NCBI RefSeq assembly: GCF_945859685.1
Contig: NC_079148.1
Coordinates: 127,305,621-127,369,620, forward strand
Source: Eupeodes corollae
Lineage: Eukaryota; Arthropoda; Insecta; Diptera; Syrphidae
Length of the DNA: 64,000 nt
Direction of reading: 5' to 3'
Shown here piece by piece: positions 1 to 11,621 of this stretch (the stretch's first letter is position 1; each line of letters opens with the position of its first letter). The position numbers and the translations under genes were made by a program. The notes below the pieces were generated by a model. That model saw nothing but the letters and a program-made list of their open reading frames with translations, did not search any database and was not told the DNA's origin.

Positions 1-879
1 GTTTGTATAAAGAGTTTAGTCAGTTTAATTCAGAATTTAGCCACACAAATAACGGGCTCATAGTCTTGCAACGTAAACCTATACTTTAAATAATTAAATC
101 GATGTTATTTGTATTTCCTATTAGTTCCGCTAATAATTGAAATCATTATTACTTGATGAGTTATAAATTTTAAAAGATTCACAACATGGGGAATTATTTG
201 ATTTATGGCTTTTTAAATCGACAGCAAAGCACAAAATCCATTCATAAAAAAGTTAAAGCTGAAAAACGATTAAATTTGTATAGTAATGAAAGTGAAAAAA
301 AAGATAAAATTTATCATGCTTTAAGGCCTTTCCATACCTAGGTCCAGAATAATTTAAAATTGTTTGCAACAACTAAAGATAATAATTCTTGTTTTATTAG
401 GTTTTTAACCTTTTTGCAATGACTCAGTATTGTTAAAGTATGACAATAACTACTAAAGTATATCTGAATGGAAAAAAACAATATAAAAAAGAGATAATGG
501 ATAGCGAAATGTTTAACAGATGTAACACTTTTTTTTTTAATTATTTTTTCAATTGTTTTTTTCCACGCGTCATAAAGAATTTCTTTCCATAAATTTTTTT
601 AAAAACATTTGCGTTACTGTGAAGTTCAATAGGAACTTTGTACCTATGTATATGCAAAAATTTGGAAGTTTAATTATAAGGATGTCTTTAAAAAAATAAC
701 CCTTTGAGAGTCTGCATTGAAAAAATCATGTTAAGGGGATCATCCCATGTGGCGGCCTGTATTTTAAGTAATTTTTATGATTTTTTTCCGAATAGTAAAT
801 AGATACAACTCTATTAACTTTATTATATATATTTTAATGTCAGTTTTATGATGCTGTATATGGCAATGCTGAGTTCAAA
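1..879. other. AT-rich DNA without a recognisable gene
   Basis: I see no coding region, RNA gene or clear repeat here. The stretch is very AT-rich with many homopolymer runs. The last part may be the decayed 5' region of the LINE that follows, because LINE coding sequence starts at about 892 without a proper start codon. Confidence 0.5.
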
Positions 880-891
880 TCCGCACAACTA

Positions 892-1563
892 GTGTTGAAT
901 TATTTATCTAAAGCGAGGTCTGGTTTTAAGGTATGCCACTTTAATGCTAGAAGTTTGAATGATCAAAAATTTGACTACATAAAAACTGTTTTCGATGGTA
1001 CAAAAGTAGATGTTATTTGTGTGAGTGAGACCTGGTTTGATCCTGAAATTCCTGACCACATTCGTAATTTAAGTAACTACACCCTAATACGGAATGATAG
1101 GGTCACTTCTATAACGGGCGGTGGTGTTGCAATTTATTGTAGATCGAGTCTAAAATGTAAAATATTATCCAGGTCAGATAATAATGGCATAGAATTCATT
1201 ATAGTAGAAATCTCTGATTCGAATACAAAATGTTTGCTAGCATGTGTCTACAACCCTAAAAGAACCTGTTCATTCACTCCTTTCTTCACAGCACTAGAAT
1301 CTTTCATTATATCATATGAACACATAATTGTCTGTGGTGACTTCAATGTTGATCTACTTAAAAGGGACTCTACTTCATTTCAACTTCTTGACGCTATTGC
1401 TGGTTCAGGTCTTAATGTAATCAATAAATACCCAACTAGATACGCTCCAAATTGTTCCCCAAGCCTACTTGACCTCATTATTGTATCTGAACCAACAAAC
1501 ATTATTCTCAATGATCAATTATGTTTTGATGAAATATCAGACCACGACTTAGTTTTCAATTAG
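892..1563 (+). pseudogene. LINE endonuclease (EEP) domain, broken ORF2 part 1
   Basis: This is the apurinic-like endonuclease that nicks target DNA for target-primed reverse transcription. Diagnostic motifs are in order: FNARSL near the start, VSETW (catalytic Glu) near residue 45, CGDFN at about residue 148 and SDHDLVF at the end. The frame opens at a GTG rather than an ATG, so the true 5' part (and ORF1, if any) is missing or unrecognisable. It stops directly after SDHDLVFN, where the linker to the reverse transcriptase appears deleted. Confidence 0.8.
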
Positions 1564-1589
1564 CTACTAGCTTTGAGCCAAGGCTGGCT

Positions 1590-2998
1590 TACTTTATGAT
1601 GGAGTTAACGATTTTTGCTTTGAGACGGTAACTGAAGACGAAATTATACGAACTTTTAAATCCTTGAGGTCCGAGGCTATAGGCGAAGACGGTATTCCGC
1701 TAAGATTTTTGAAACTTGTCCTACCCTGCTTGATTAACACTCTCATTCATGTTTTTAATCACTGTATTGTCACTTCTACGTTTCCTATTGCGTGGAAAGC
1801 AGCCAGGATAACTCCTGTTCCGAAAAAGCCCACACCTTCCGAACTCGCCGACTACCGGCCAGTAAGCCTTTTACCTTGCATGTCCAAAGTTCTCGAAAAA
1901 ATCCTTACTAAACAAATTATTGACCATTTTACGTCCAAAAGATTGCTTTCTCCATACCAATCTGGATTTAGAGCTAACCATTCCTGCTCTACAGCATTGG
2001 TAAAGATCTTAGAGGATGTAAGACTCGAATACGATAAAGACAATATCTCAGTACTGTGCCTATTGGACTTCTCGAAGGCTTTTGACAAAGTTGATCATCG
2101 AGTTCTTTGTCAAAAACTTGAGCACTACTTTGGTTTTTCGAATTCAGCTGTTCGTCTCATTGGTAGTTATTTGTGTAACAGAACTCAGCGTGTATGTGTT
2201 GGAAACAATTTTTCAGCACATACGTACTTGAAGATGGGCGTGCCACAAGGCTCTATTCTGGGGCCAATTTTGTTTTGTGCCTTTATCAACGATTTGCCTT
2301 CGGTTTGTGAGCACGTCTCTTTTCATCTATATGCAGACGATATACAAATTTATCTCTCACGTAGAATCGGTTTAATAGAGGATCTTGTCTTTCGCGTTAA
2401 TGAAGATCTTGAGAGAATTTCTAACTGGGCTAAGGAAAATGGTCTAGTGCTCAATCCCAATAAAAGTCAAGCCCTACTAATTTCTAAGAAGACATACAAC
2501 CATAGAGATCTACCTTCGATTACTTTAAATAGTGCCCATGTTAGTTTTGTAGATTCTGTGACCAGTCTTGGATTCAAAATCTCTAGGGATCTCTCTTGCA
2601 GAGACCATATAAATTATGTCATTGCACGTATTTACGGAACTTTAAGAAAACTATGGGTATCTAATTCTTTTACTCCTCAAGAAACAAAACTTCGTCTTAT
2701 GAGAACTCTACTCGTACCAATCATTTCCTTTTCTGAAGTCGTGTATCCGAAACTGAATTCTTTATCTGAATACAAACTACGTGTGGCGCTTAATGACATG
2801 ACTCGCCACGTTTATGGTATTCGCCGATATGACCATATCTCTGCTTTCAGCAAAAAAATTCTTAAGTCCACTATGGTCGAATACGTAAATTTCCGTATTT
2901 GTATCTTTCTCCACAGAATTATTCGCACAAGAACACCTGAGTACCTTTATGAAAAAATTGAGTTCTGTACATCGTCAAGAACAAATAATAAGCATTAA
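1590..2998 (+). pseudogene. LINE reverse transcriptase, broken ORF2 part 2
   Basis: Reverse transcriptase that copies the element's RNA at the nicked target. Visible blocks in order: EDGIPLRFLK, a PVPKK/YRPVSLLP stretch, SGFRANHSC, DFSKAFDKVDH, the GVPQGSILGP block, and the catalytic YADD box (about 2329-2340). A conserved C-terminal thumb-like region runs to 2998. Residues before the first ATG (1664) are coding-like back to about 1590, which fits loss of the upstream linker rather than a genuine start here. About 440 residues remain open, so this half decayed less than the junction did. Confidence 0.85.
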
Positions 2999-3244
2999 GA
3001 GGATAACGGATGCAGTAAGTTTCAAGACCGAGGTTTTTAAACATTTTTCGAACAACTAGGATGTTAAGGGGGAAATATTAAAGAAGAAGAGAGGAAAAGT
3101 CTTATATGTATTATTAAAAAAAAAAAAAAATATTTTTAGAAGCCTAAGAATTATCTTATTGTATATAGAATCAAACAGCACTTTAATTGTTCAACTAAAG
3201 TACAAATACTATAAAAGACATTGTCATAGTGTATTGTTTACAAT

Positions 3245-3273
3245 AAAGAAATTGAATTGAAAGAAATTGAATT
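3245..3273 (+). repeat. 3' tail tandem repeat of the LINE
   Basis: Two copies of a 15-bp unit (AAAGAAATTGAATTG and a slightly shorter second copy) follow the LINE's 3' untranslated region. Such short tandem tails are common at non-LTR element 3' ends and probably mark the integration boundary. Confidence 0.5.
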
Positions 3274-3419
3274 ATCATTTATTAACATAGTTCGACAGTA
3301 TAAAAAAAAATTATTTATTGTTATTACAAATTCTTTATTGTTCTCGATAAATGAACAATCTTTTAATAGCTAAGAATAAAAGCATGGCAAATGTTGCCGT
3401 CTGCCTGAATTGACTTATT

Positions 3420-5095
3420 TCGAGTTTACATTTGTAATATGTAATTAATACCTACATATATAAAACTGTTACGGTAACCTAAAGCATGACTAATATAGGA
3501 GCATAGGGGTTTCCAATATAGATTACCATTTAAGAGTTGCTTTGTATATTCAAGTGTTAGAAGGTTTTGTGAAAAGTTAAGCCTTCTAATTTCCTGTAAC
3601 ATTGGACAAACAGCTAAGAAGTGGTACACATCCTCAATTTCATTACGGTTGCACAAAGTACATTTTGGATCAAGGTCTACTCTACGTGGCTTATAGTTTA
3701 AATTCAGCATCTCAGTTCTTGCATTAAAAATAAGGCTTATTTGCTTTATAGATAATTTTTCGTTAAAACAATTACTTCTGTAGAATGTGTGGTTTAGGCG
3801 TTTTGTATATGAGTCTAGTGCTAGAAGTTTGAGCTCTATGCAAACACTGTAAATAAAGAGAGTCATCTATCTTTACTATGCATTTATAGAAAATTTTTTG
3901 CCAATCGGCTAGAGGTGTATTATTAAGATTTAGATTAAAGCAATGCTGATTAGCCAATTCGTACCATTCTTTAAAAGGCGATAATTGAGATCTGAGTGCG
4001 TATTGCATTATTTTTTTGTGATGGTTTGTATCATTTCTATTCATAACTTTAACAATATAGTCCGCATTTGTTTTTAAATTGCCTAGGAATATTTGTGCTA
4101 TACCGGTTTCTACGTGGATAGCATACGTTGGAGTTAAACTAGCTAGTTTGAAAATGCATTTGAAAAAGAAACGTTGAACAACTTCGAATTCCTCCATGTT
4201 TCGATAGCCAAAAACTTGATCTGCGTAACAAAGGCACTTTCTTATAGTTGCATCAAATACTCTAAACTTGGCAGTAGTATCGACATATTTATTGCAAAAG
4301 AATTTACTCCACATGAGATTTATTGCTGTTTTGGCAGCAATACATTTTTCTTTAACATGAGGGCGGAGATCGAGGTTATATGTTATTAGAAAACCTAAGT
4401 ATTTGTATTGAGATACTATTTCTAACGGTTCGCGATCTAAAAACCATTTTTCATTGGGAGCTCTTCTTCGCTGAGTACTTTCAAAAATTATTATTTTTGA
4501 CTTTGTGGCGTCAATTTTGAGATCCCACAAATCACAAAATCTTATGAGTTTATTAATTTGAAGCTGTTAAGATGTGGGGTTATCAGCCAAAATAACAATG
4601 TCATCCGCGTATAAAAGCATCTTTATAAGTGTATCACCGACAATGACTCCACCCGGAAAATCTTTAGATACATCGTCAATAAATAGTGAAAACATAATTG
4701 GACTCAATCCACATCCTTGAGGAACACCATATGTTGTATTAAAAAAGTCAGACATCGAATTTCCATTCCAGACTGCAGCAGAGGTGCCAGTTATAAGGAG
4801 TTTGTACAGATTTAGAAATTTAGTGGATAAACCCAAAGTAGATAATTTATATATTGAAGAGTCTCTGTTCACCGTGTCAAATGCCGCCTGAAAATCAACG
4901 AAAGGCGTAAATTTTCTTTTTCTTTTCAAAACAATTCTTTAATATGCTTGTAAGAGCAAATATATGGTCTATTGTAGATAATCCTGCTCGGAAGCCGGCT
5001 TGGATAATATTAAGGAGTTTATTCTCTTCAACCCATTTTGTCAACCTTTGGTATAAAAGATGGGTGAATATTTTCCTAACAAAAATGTTAGATAG
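3420..5095 (-). mobile_element. 5'-truncated LINE, reverse strand (family shared with 14130-15331)
   Basis: On the reverse strand the element begins inside the reverse transcriptase (near 5095) and runs to its C-terminal zinc-binding end (near 3426). Only the second half of ORF2 is present, as expected from incomplete reverse transcription. It matches the family of the fragment at 14130-15331: both have the QAGFR and DF(Q/K)AAFDTVNR blocks. An A-rich stretch at about 5200-5225 lies between it and the next element. Confidence 0.75.
3426..5090 (-). pseudogene. LINE reverse transcriptase with C-terminal CCHC, frameshifted
   Basis: Three frames together read as one reverse transcriptase. About 5090-4930 gives the IIQAGFRAG block. 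About 4929-4567 gives DFQAAFDTVNR, a GVPQGCGLSP block and the catalytic YADD box (LLYADDIVILAD). About 4530-3426 gives the C-terminal half with a QYKYLGF motif. The 3' end codes for CTLCN followed by H and C, a CCHC-like zinc motif typical of insect LINE C-termini. At least two frameshifts and a stop near 4566 make it non-functional. Confidence 0.8.
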
Positions 5096-5258
5096 TTAGA
5101 TTTGCTGCTGTGGTTGTTCTAGTTTTAAGTAGTTTATAGGTAGAATATATAATTTAAGTTAGTTCTAAGTTTTATAGTAAGGACCTTATTTTAAGTAGTT
5201 TTTAAGTAAAAATAAAAAAAAAGGATCTTGATATTAGTTTTTTTTTTCAAAATTTCAA

Positions 5259-6047
5259 GTGGGTAAGGATTCCGATCCCACTGAATTCTTTATTCAAGGG
5301 TATAACTTGGTGCCATTATTCTTTTCCCACCATGGTCTCGCCATATATATTAGGAATGATGTTGCTTATCAGTTTTTGCCACAATATGGTCTCTGCATCA
5401 ATTCTTTTTTCAATTTTATGTGGTTTAAATATTCCGTTAACAAGCAAATCATTCACTATTGCTTCCTTTATCGAAGCCCAAATCTAGACAGAGTATCAAC
5501 TTCTCGTGAATTTGATGCTTTGTCTGATTCCATCCAAAGAATTGTTTCGTCCTATCCTCGCACCGAAATTGTTGTTACGGGCGATTTCAATGTACACAAT
5601 TCTTCATGGCTTCAACATTCGGGCCAGTCAACACCAGAAGGAGTGTGTGCTGAGATCTTCGCTGAGTTAAACCACCTAACTCAGCTAGTCAACGAGCCCA
5701 CTCGAATATCGGACGTGGTAGGTCGAGCAGAAAACACTCTTGACTTGTTTCTTACCTCTGACCCTGGTAAGTACACTATTAGCGTTCTATCTCCTCTAGG
5801 CACATCTGACCATTGTGTCATATCAGCAAATTTCTCGTGTAAAAACTCTCCAGTTAAAGAAAGAGCTCCTAAGAGAACCGTTTGGCAATACGAGAAAGCC
5901 AACTGGGACGGTCTCAATAATTACTTCAGGATCTTTAACTGGTCACTATGCTTCCTCGATATTGACGTTGACGCCAGCGCTGATATGATCACAAGTTTGA
6001 TTCTCCTGGGAATGAGAACTTTTATCCCGAATAGGGTTAGGACCTAA
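5259..6047 (+). pseudogene. LINE endonuclease (EEP) domain
   Basis: About 260 residues with endonuclease landmarks: a GLAIYIRND block, VTGDFNVHNSSW at about residue 107 and a TSDHCVIS motif near residue 188. These hold the catalytic Asp, Asn and His of the exonuclease-endonuclease-phosphatase fold. The N-terminal SETW-type segment is absent or altered. The frame ends at 6047, and the linker to the reverse transcriptase continues in another frame (about 6048-6280). Confidence 0.75.
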
Positions 6048-6279
6048 GGAAAACGCATGGTTCGATGCGAGCTGTAAAGAGGTTATTAGGGTTAAGAAGG
6101 TAAGTTTCCGTTGTTTTAAAGCCAATCCAACTGAGGAAAACCGGAATAAGTTCAAGCAAGCCAGGAAGGTCTGCAACGCCCATATTCGACGGACCAAATT
6201 TTTACATGACCAAAAATTACCGCAAAAAATACTGCAATGTCCCAAAGGCAGTACAAATTTTTGGTCATTTGTAAAAAAT

Positions 6280-7643
6280 ATGAGAAATTCTTCCTCTTCA
6301 TCGGTTCCTACGTTCGTTGTCAATGACACTCCTTTAGTTAGCTCTATTGATAAAGCCAACTTAATTGCAAGGCAGTTCGCCGAAAATTCCACCTTACCAG
6401 ATAGTGTCATGACTCCCCCAGTTCTTGAACGCGTAAATGGTTCTATGGGACCAATCTTTTTTCGTACTAGAACTGTGGCGAGAGTGGTTAAAGATCTCAA
6501 CATTCATAAATCCGCTGTCCCAGATGGTATCCCCGCTATTATTCTGAAGAGGTGTTCTTCCACGCTAGCAAAACCACTGCGTAAGCTTTTCCATCTATCC
6601 TATTCTTCTGGGCTCGTTCCGAGTAGTTGGAAAACTGCATTTATTCAGCCAATTCCAAAAAAAGGCGAATCTTCTTCTACCACAAATTACCGACCGATAG
6701 CACTAACGTCCCTTCTTTCTAAGGTCATGGAAACGCTGATTATCAGCTTAAGAAATATCTTGAGGAACGGAAGCTTCTTAATGACCGGCAATACGGCTTT
6801 CGTAACAATAAGTCCACTGGTAATCTCATGGTTCATCTCACCGAACAGTTGAACAGATCTTTACATCGTTTTGGAGAAAGTAAGATTATTGCACTTGATA
6901 TTTCAAAGGCATTTGATAAAGTTTGGCATCTTGCTCTCTTATCGAAAATGCGTGCTTTCGGTATCGACGAATCTCTTCTTCGTTGGATTAGAAATTTTCT
7001 TTCGAACCGTTCAATACAAGTTGTTTTGGACGGATTCAAGTCTGAAACTCATAAAATAAACGCTGGTGTGCCCCAGGGCTCCGTTTTGTCTCCGACCCTC
7101 TTCCTCATTTTTATAAATGATCTCCTGTCTGCTTCTTCTAATCCAAAACATTGTTTCGCTGACGATAGTACTCTTAGCTTTTCATATTCGTTTTCAGATT
7201 CACACCCCTCTTCTTCGGATGTGGAACTGCAACGGAAAAATATGATTAGCTCATTAAATTCCGACCTACACAGCATTGTACAATGGGGAATAAAAAATCG
7301 TGTGGAATTTAATGCTTCGAAAACGCAATGCTGTCTTGCATCGCTAAAACGAGATAAACCGTCTTTGCCACTATCTATGAGTGGCACTTGCATCAAAGAA
7401 ACGGAAAATCTTGACATCCTCGGAATGTGCATCAGCAACCACCTTTTGTGGAGCGATCACATACGCGATGTTGCCAAAAATGCCGCAAGATGTCTAGGTT
7501 TTTTGAGACGTTGCAAGAAATTTGTCTCTCCGTCTAATCTGGCTACAATCTACAAAACCTATATACGTCCGAAACTTCAATATAACTCTCATCTCTGGGA
7601 TTTATTTAAGCCTCTTGGACAGTATTCAAAAAAGAGCTTTTAA
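6280..7643 (+). pseudogene. LINE reverse transcriptase, frameshifted
   Basis: The first segment (6280 to about 6745) has the VPDGIPAIILKR, PIPKKG and NYRPIALTSLLSKV blocks. A single-base loss near 6745 moves the frame, and the next segment (about 6745-7643) gives DRQYGFR, DISKAFDKVWH, AGVPQGSVLSP and the catalytic FADD box (about 7158-7169). Phe replaces the usual Tyr, as in several insect LINE clades. A second frameshift near 7610 precedes the loss of the 3' end. Confidence 0.8.
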
Positions 7644-7803
7644 AATTTATATTTATTAATTAATTAAATTGAAAATATTGTTCATAGCCCAAACAAATTT
7701 TTTTGTCTCATTTATTTGATATCTGCTTACGTAGTGAGCAAAAGAAAACTGACCTAACGGATGTTTTCCAAAGTTGAAGCGTAAAAATGAAAGGAGAGTT
7801 TAT

Positions 7804-7823
7804 TGTTTCCAGTTTTGCACGTT
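7804..7823. repeat. Internal 20-bp inverted repeat of the Tc1-like element (left copy)
   Basis: Its reverse complement is found at 8982-9001 with one mismatch. The core GTTTCCAGTTTTGC also occurs in the right terminal repeat (about 9169-9182). It is probably a transposase-binding motif, by analogy with elements that have two binding sites per end. Confidence 0.65.
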
Positions 7824-7965
7824 TAGTTTTCCTTTGTTTTTGGAGTGATATCTCAAGTGCGGTTGAGCTTAAATTTTTAATTTTTATTTTTGAAACTAGA
7901 AACTTTTTCAGGTAAATTAAATCTATCTGTTGGGATTCCTTTTCTTAGAATTTAATTTTGTGTAG

Positions 7966-8954
7966 ATGGGCAAACCAAAAACTTCGGTCGCGGTTGAACA
8001 AACCGTTATTACATTGTCCAATCAAGGACTAAGTACAAGAAAAATTGCGGAACGGGTACAGATAAGCCACAGAACAGTTCAGCTTATAAGAAAAAGAAAT
8101 CAGTGCACCCCCGCCATAAATACTGGGGGGCGACCACGGCTTATATCAGATGGTAACGCTCGTCTGATTGAGAGAAGGATTAAAAATAATACAAAATTGA
8201 CACCTAAAGCAGCTGCAAAAGATCTAAATTTAAACGCCAGCGAATGGACCGTGCGGCGATCTCTCAATCGGATTGGTCTTGTCTCGTCAGTAAAAAAGAA
8301 GAAGCCTGCTTTGTCCGACAAAAATATAAAGGCAAGGTTAAAATTCTGTAAAGACCACAAAAATTGGACGGAGGAGGACTGGAAGAGGGTAATTTGGTCA
8401 GACGAGACAAAAATCAACCTTTACCAATCTGATGGAAAAGAATATTTTTGGCATCGGCCTCATGAAAGAATTTTAAAACATCAAGTAAGAGAGACAGTTA
8501 AGCATGGTGGGGGTAACCTGATGGTGTGGGGCTGTTTTACTTGGTGGAACACTAGACCCTTGGTTCAAATACAAGGGATAATGAAAAAGGAGGATTATTT
8601 ACTTATTTTGCAATCCAATTTACCCGATTTTGTGGAACAAGCTGCGTATCCCGAAGAAGAAATGATATTTCAACAGGACGGTGATCCCAAGCGCACCGCT
8701 AAAATTGTCCAAAATTGGCTTGGGGAGCAGAAGTTTTCGACCCTTAAGTGGCCAGCACAAAGCCCCGATCTGAACCCAATTGAAAATTTGTGGTCAATCG
8801 TAAAAAGACAGCTGCAGCAGTACCAAACACATCCCACCAGCTTACAAGACCTTTGGGCTAGGGTAAAAACAGAACCATTCAACACTTAGTAGAGTCTATG
8901 CCAAGGCGTGTAAGAAGCGTCATAAAAAACAAAGGCCTCTGGACCAAGTACTAA
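7966..8954 (+). pseudogene. Tc1-family DD34E transposase, C-terminal frameshift
   Basis: The cut-and-paste transposase of the surrounding element. Residues 1-110 hold paired helix-turn-helix motifs (GLSTRKIAERVQISHRTVQ, then a GRPRLIS AT-hook-like link). The catalytic triad is complete: Asp146 in WSDETK, Asp238 in QQDGDPK and Glu273 in NPIENLW, with exactly 34 residues between the second Asp and the Glu. The frame stops at 8889 after 307 residues. The expected C-terminus (LVESMPRRV ... LWTKY) follows in another frame to 8954, so a small indel near 8880 removed the last 25 or so residues. Otherwise the gene is well preserved, suggesting fairly recent activity. Confidence 0.9.
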
Positions 8955-8981
8955 AAAATGAGAAGAACAGGGTTTTTTCCG

Positions 8982-9001
8982 AACGCGCAAAACTGGAAAC
9001 A
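8982..9001. repeat. Internal 20-bp inverted repeat of the Tc1-like element (right copy)
   Basis: Partner of 7804-7823. Together with the outer repeats, each end of the element carries two copies of the motif pointing towards each other. Confidence 0.65.
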
Positions 9002-9193
9002 AAAAGCAGAAATGTATTTATTAATTTTTTTTTACAAATAAAGTTATGAATCTGATTTTATTTTTTATAATTATATTTAGTCCCTATTCAATAAAAAAAA
9101 ACATAATGATACTGGAAACTAGGTTTAATAGACTTTTATTACAATTTTAGTTGGATTCGCTCTGTTATGTTTCCAGTTTTGCTCGCTACTGTA

Positions 9194-10585
9194 ACTATCA
9201 ATTGAGTGTACGCTCAATTTTGAGAGCAACTGTATATGTTTTATTTTATTATTTATTTATTTTTTGTTAATTATTTAAACTTGATTTTGTTTACTAATCT
9301 TAAAATATTGGTTCTGCGCAGATTAAATATATAGATCTAAAAGAAGTCACTAATATTGTATTTATTTATTATTTTTCCATCCTAATATTATCTCATTTGG
9401 TTTTTTTTTGTTCTCAATATTTTGTTCCAACATCAAAATTTTCATTTTTTTCTCGTATTTTACTCATTATTTGTTTTGAATTCTTGTCACACATTTGGAG
9501 GAGATCATGGGTTTTTTTGTATCTTTTCTCTTTAAAATTCGTGTGTTTTTTTGAAACAATAAATGATTGGTACTAAAAATTCAAGAGTAAACTTATTTTA
9601 AGATATATTTGCATATGTTTGTACAATGTACATACTTATATCTGGTTTTGTTTTATCCCCTGCATACGTTTTTCATTGATTTTTTAAAGTTGAATGACCA
9701 TATACTTTTGCACATACATCAAATGAGATGTAAAATTAAGTTTTAGGAAGGGCTAAATCATTTTAAATGAATGCAAGCAAATATATTTTTTTGTATTGAT
9801 TTCCTGGTTTTTACCAGATCAAACAAAATTTTGAAAAATGAAGAATGTATCACATGTTTCCTTATATTTTTACTTAATAGAAGAAAATAGTGGTTCATTT
9901 GATAAAAAGTCATTAGGTAGCAAGTATAGAAGGTGACATTGTTTTTTATTTCAAAACTCATAAAAGTTGCCAATCACTATAGAATTTGTATTAGGTCTGG
10001 GTGTTTCATTCAAATTTAGGCCAAGTTATGTAAGAAAATTTGTCAATGTTGCAAGAAAATAGTAGGTAAGCAATAAAATAGCTTGATACAAAACATTGTT
10101 TGTACATATAAATATGACAAAACTAAAAATAAGTTTTGAAATATTTTTGGTATAGAACACAAACACGCATGTAGAGCGATTTCAAATGATTTTGATTAAT
10201 CTTCGTATCTTAATATAATAAATGTTCTATGTTATGATTGCAACGTTTGATTGATAAAAACGTGCTTGTGAAATAAAATTGTAATCGATTACAACTTGCG
10301 AGTAAACTGGAGAATCATGCAATTGATATATGAAGCTAAAGATATTCAAAAAACTATTTTTAATTTACTTTGTGTAAAAAGCAGAATAAATACATATACA
10401 CGTGGTTGAATTTAGCTTAAAAAAAAGGTCAAAACAGCGTTTACCGGTTCAAATTTAACCATCCTAAAAGCTTTTCAAAAGTATTTATTGTTAAATACAG
10501 AGGTTCGGATTACTCATACAAATACGTTTTCATTTCTGCTCTTAAAATTTGCAATTGGTATTTTTTTTAATAAGCACAGTTTCCA
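9194..10585. other. AT-rich DNA without recognisable features
   Basis: No ORF with a recognisable domain, RNA gene or clear repeat is seen. Short reading frames here have no family resemblance and an AT-rich, random composition. Confidence 0.5.
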
Positions 10586-10586
10586 T

Positions 10587-11621
10587 TTATATATATGTTG
10601 TCCGGTTGCAAGTACAGCAGCGCTTTAACTCCTCCTGGAGCATAGGGCAGCAACAAGATCCTTCCACATATCCCGATTTACTGCAACTGACCTCAGCTGT
10701 GGCCACGATTGAATACCATAAGACCAAGCCTCCTTCAAAATCGAGAGCTATAAAATTTCCCAGATAATTAAACTGCTCGACCTTTTCTATGGTTCCCTGC
10801 CTTAGAATAACTTGTGTGCTTTGGTCCGTGGTCATTACTTTGGTCATATTTATGTTAATCCTTAAGTCAGCCACCTCTCCATTCAATTGCAGCGAATGAC
10901 ACATCTGATTTAAGCCTGCCTAGTTGTTTGCCATGAGACATACATATATCATCAGCATAATCAATGTGGCTAAGCTTGTCAAACAGACTCCATTGGATAC
11001 CGTGTCTTTCATTTGTACCCACCGTGGCAGTCATCACATCGTCAATCGCCAATCTTATAGGTTTCGTTTCTTTGGTAACTTTACAATAACTCCATTCTTG
11101 AAGTCACTTGGGTAAGCTTCTCTCTGCCAGACAGCCTGCACGAGTTTAAGCAAAATACGGGAAGCTACCTCAGGGTCTGCTTTTAGGAATTCTGCGGGAA
11201 TACCATCAAGTCCAGATGCTTTGTTTTTCTTTAGAAGATGTATCGCATTACTTATCTCTGTACTTGTTGGGGGCCTGGTGTCGATACCCCTAGAAGATCT
11301 GCGCATGTTGTTCAATTGTGGATTCAATTTTGCATTGTGGTAATCATTTAGTAGCGCACAAAAGTGCTCCTTCCATCATTGTAGCTGATCTTCTATCGTC
11401 GTTAAAAGGTTGCCGTTCAAATCTAACACGGGATGGTTAGTGTTAGTGCTATTACGCTGTCCGACAATGTCCTTAGTGATTTTGTACAACTCCCTTGCGT
11501 CCCCTCTTCCTGCAGCATGTTCCGCATTTTCCGCAAGTTTGTCCACCCTTGACCTCTTGTCACGTCTCACACACCGCTGCACTGTCTTATAAGATGCTCT
11601 ATACTCGTTTCGTAGAATCAA
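10587..11621 (-). pseudogene. RTE-clade reverse transcriptase, internally deleted
   Basis: The segment at 11327-11055 carries the N-terminal RT block (KNKASGLDGIPAEFLK, then AYPSDFKNGVIVKLPKK). The segment at 11052-10867 jumps directly to a LSHIDYADDI catalytic box. The 10904-10587 frame gives the following QFNYLG motif. Roughly 100 residues between the PKK and YADD blocks are missing. The linker before the RT (about 11621-11376) is in yet another frame. Several disruptions make it inactive. Confidence 0.75.

Larger units (their letters stand above)
880..3275 (+). mobile_element. Degenerate non-LTR retrotransposon (CR1/Jockey-type LINE)
   Basis: An endonuclease segment is followed by a reverse transcriptase segment on the same strand, the order found in ORF2 of CR1/Jockey-type LINEs. 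The two parts are in different frames, and the linker normally found between them is mostly gone (junction near 1560-1600), so the copy is dead. The 3' region has a run of A at 3118-3130. It ends in a short tandem tail: about two copies of a 15-bp unit (AAAGAAATTGAATTG) at 3245-3273. The 5' limit is not defined. Clade assignment rests on remembered motif style only. Confidence 0.8.
5225..7665 (+). mobile_element. Degenerate non-LTR retrotransposon lacking its 3' end
   Basis: Endonuclease (5259-6047) and reverse transcriptase (6280-7643) follow each other on the plus strand in several frames. The coding region breaks off just after the block that normally reads LLDSIQKRAF (about 7615-7645). 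It runs into unrelated AT-rich DNA before the Tc1 element at 7730. LINEs usually lose 5' sequence, so a missing 3' end implies a later deletion. Confidence 0.78.
7730..9191 (+). mobile_element. Complete Tc1-like DNA transposon
   Basis: A 1462-bp element flanked by TA on both sides (7728-7729 and 9192-9193), the target duplication of the Tc1/mariner superfamily. The right end, read inward, starts CAGTAGCGAGCAAAACT. The left end starts CGTAGTGAGCAAAAG and matches except for a one-base gap and one or two substitutions. It encodes one transposase, which is frameshifted near its C-terminus. Confidence 0.9.
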
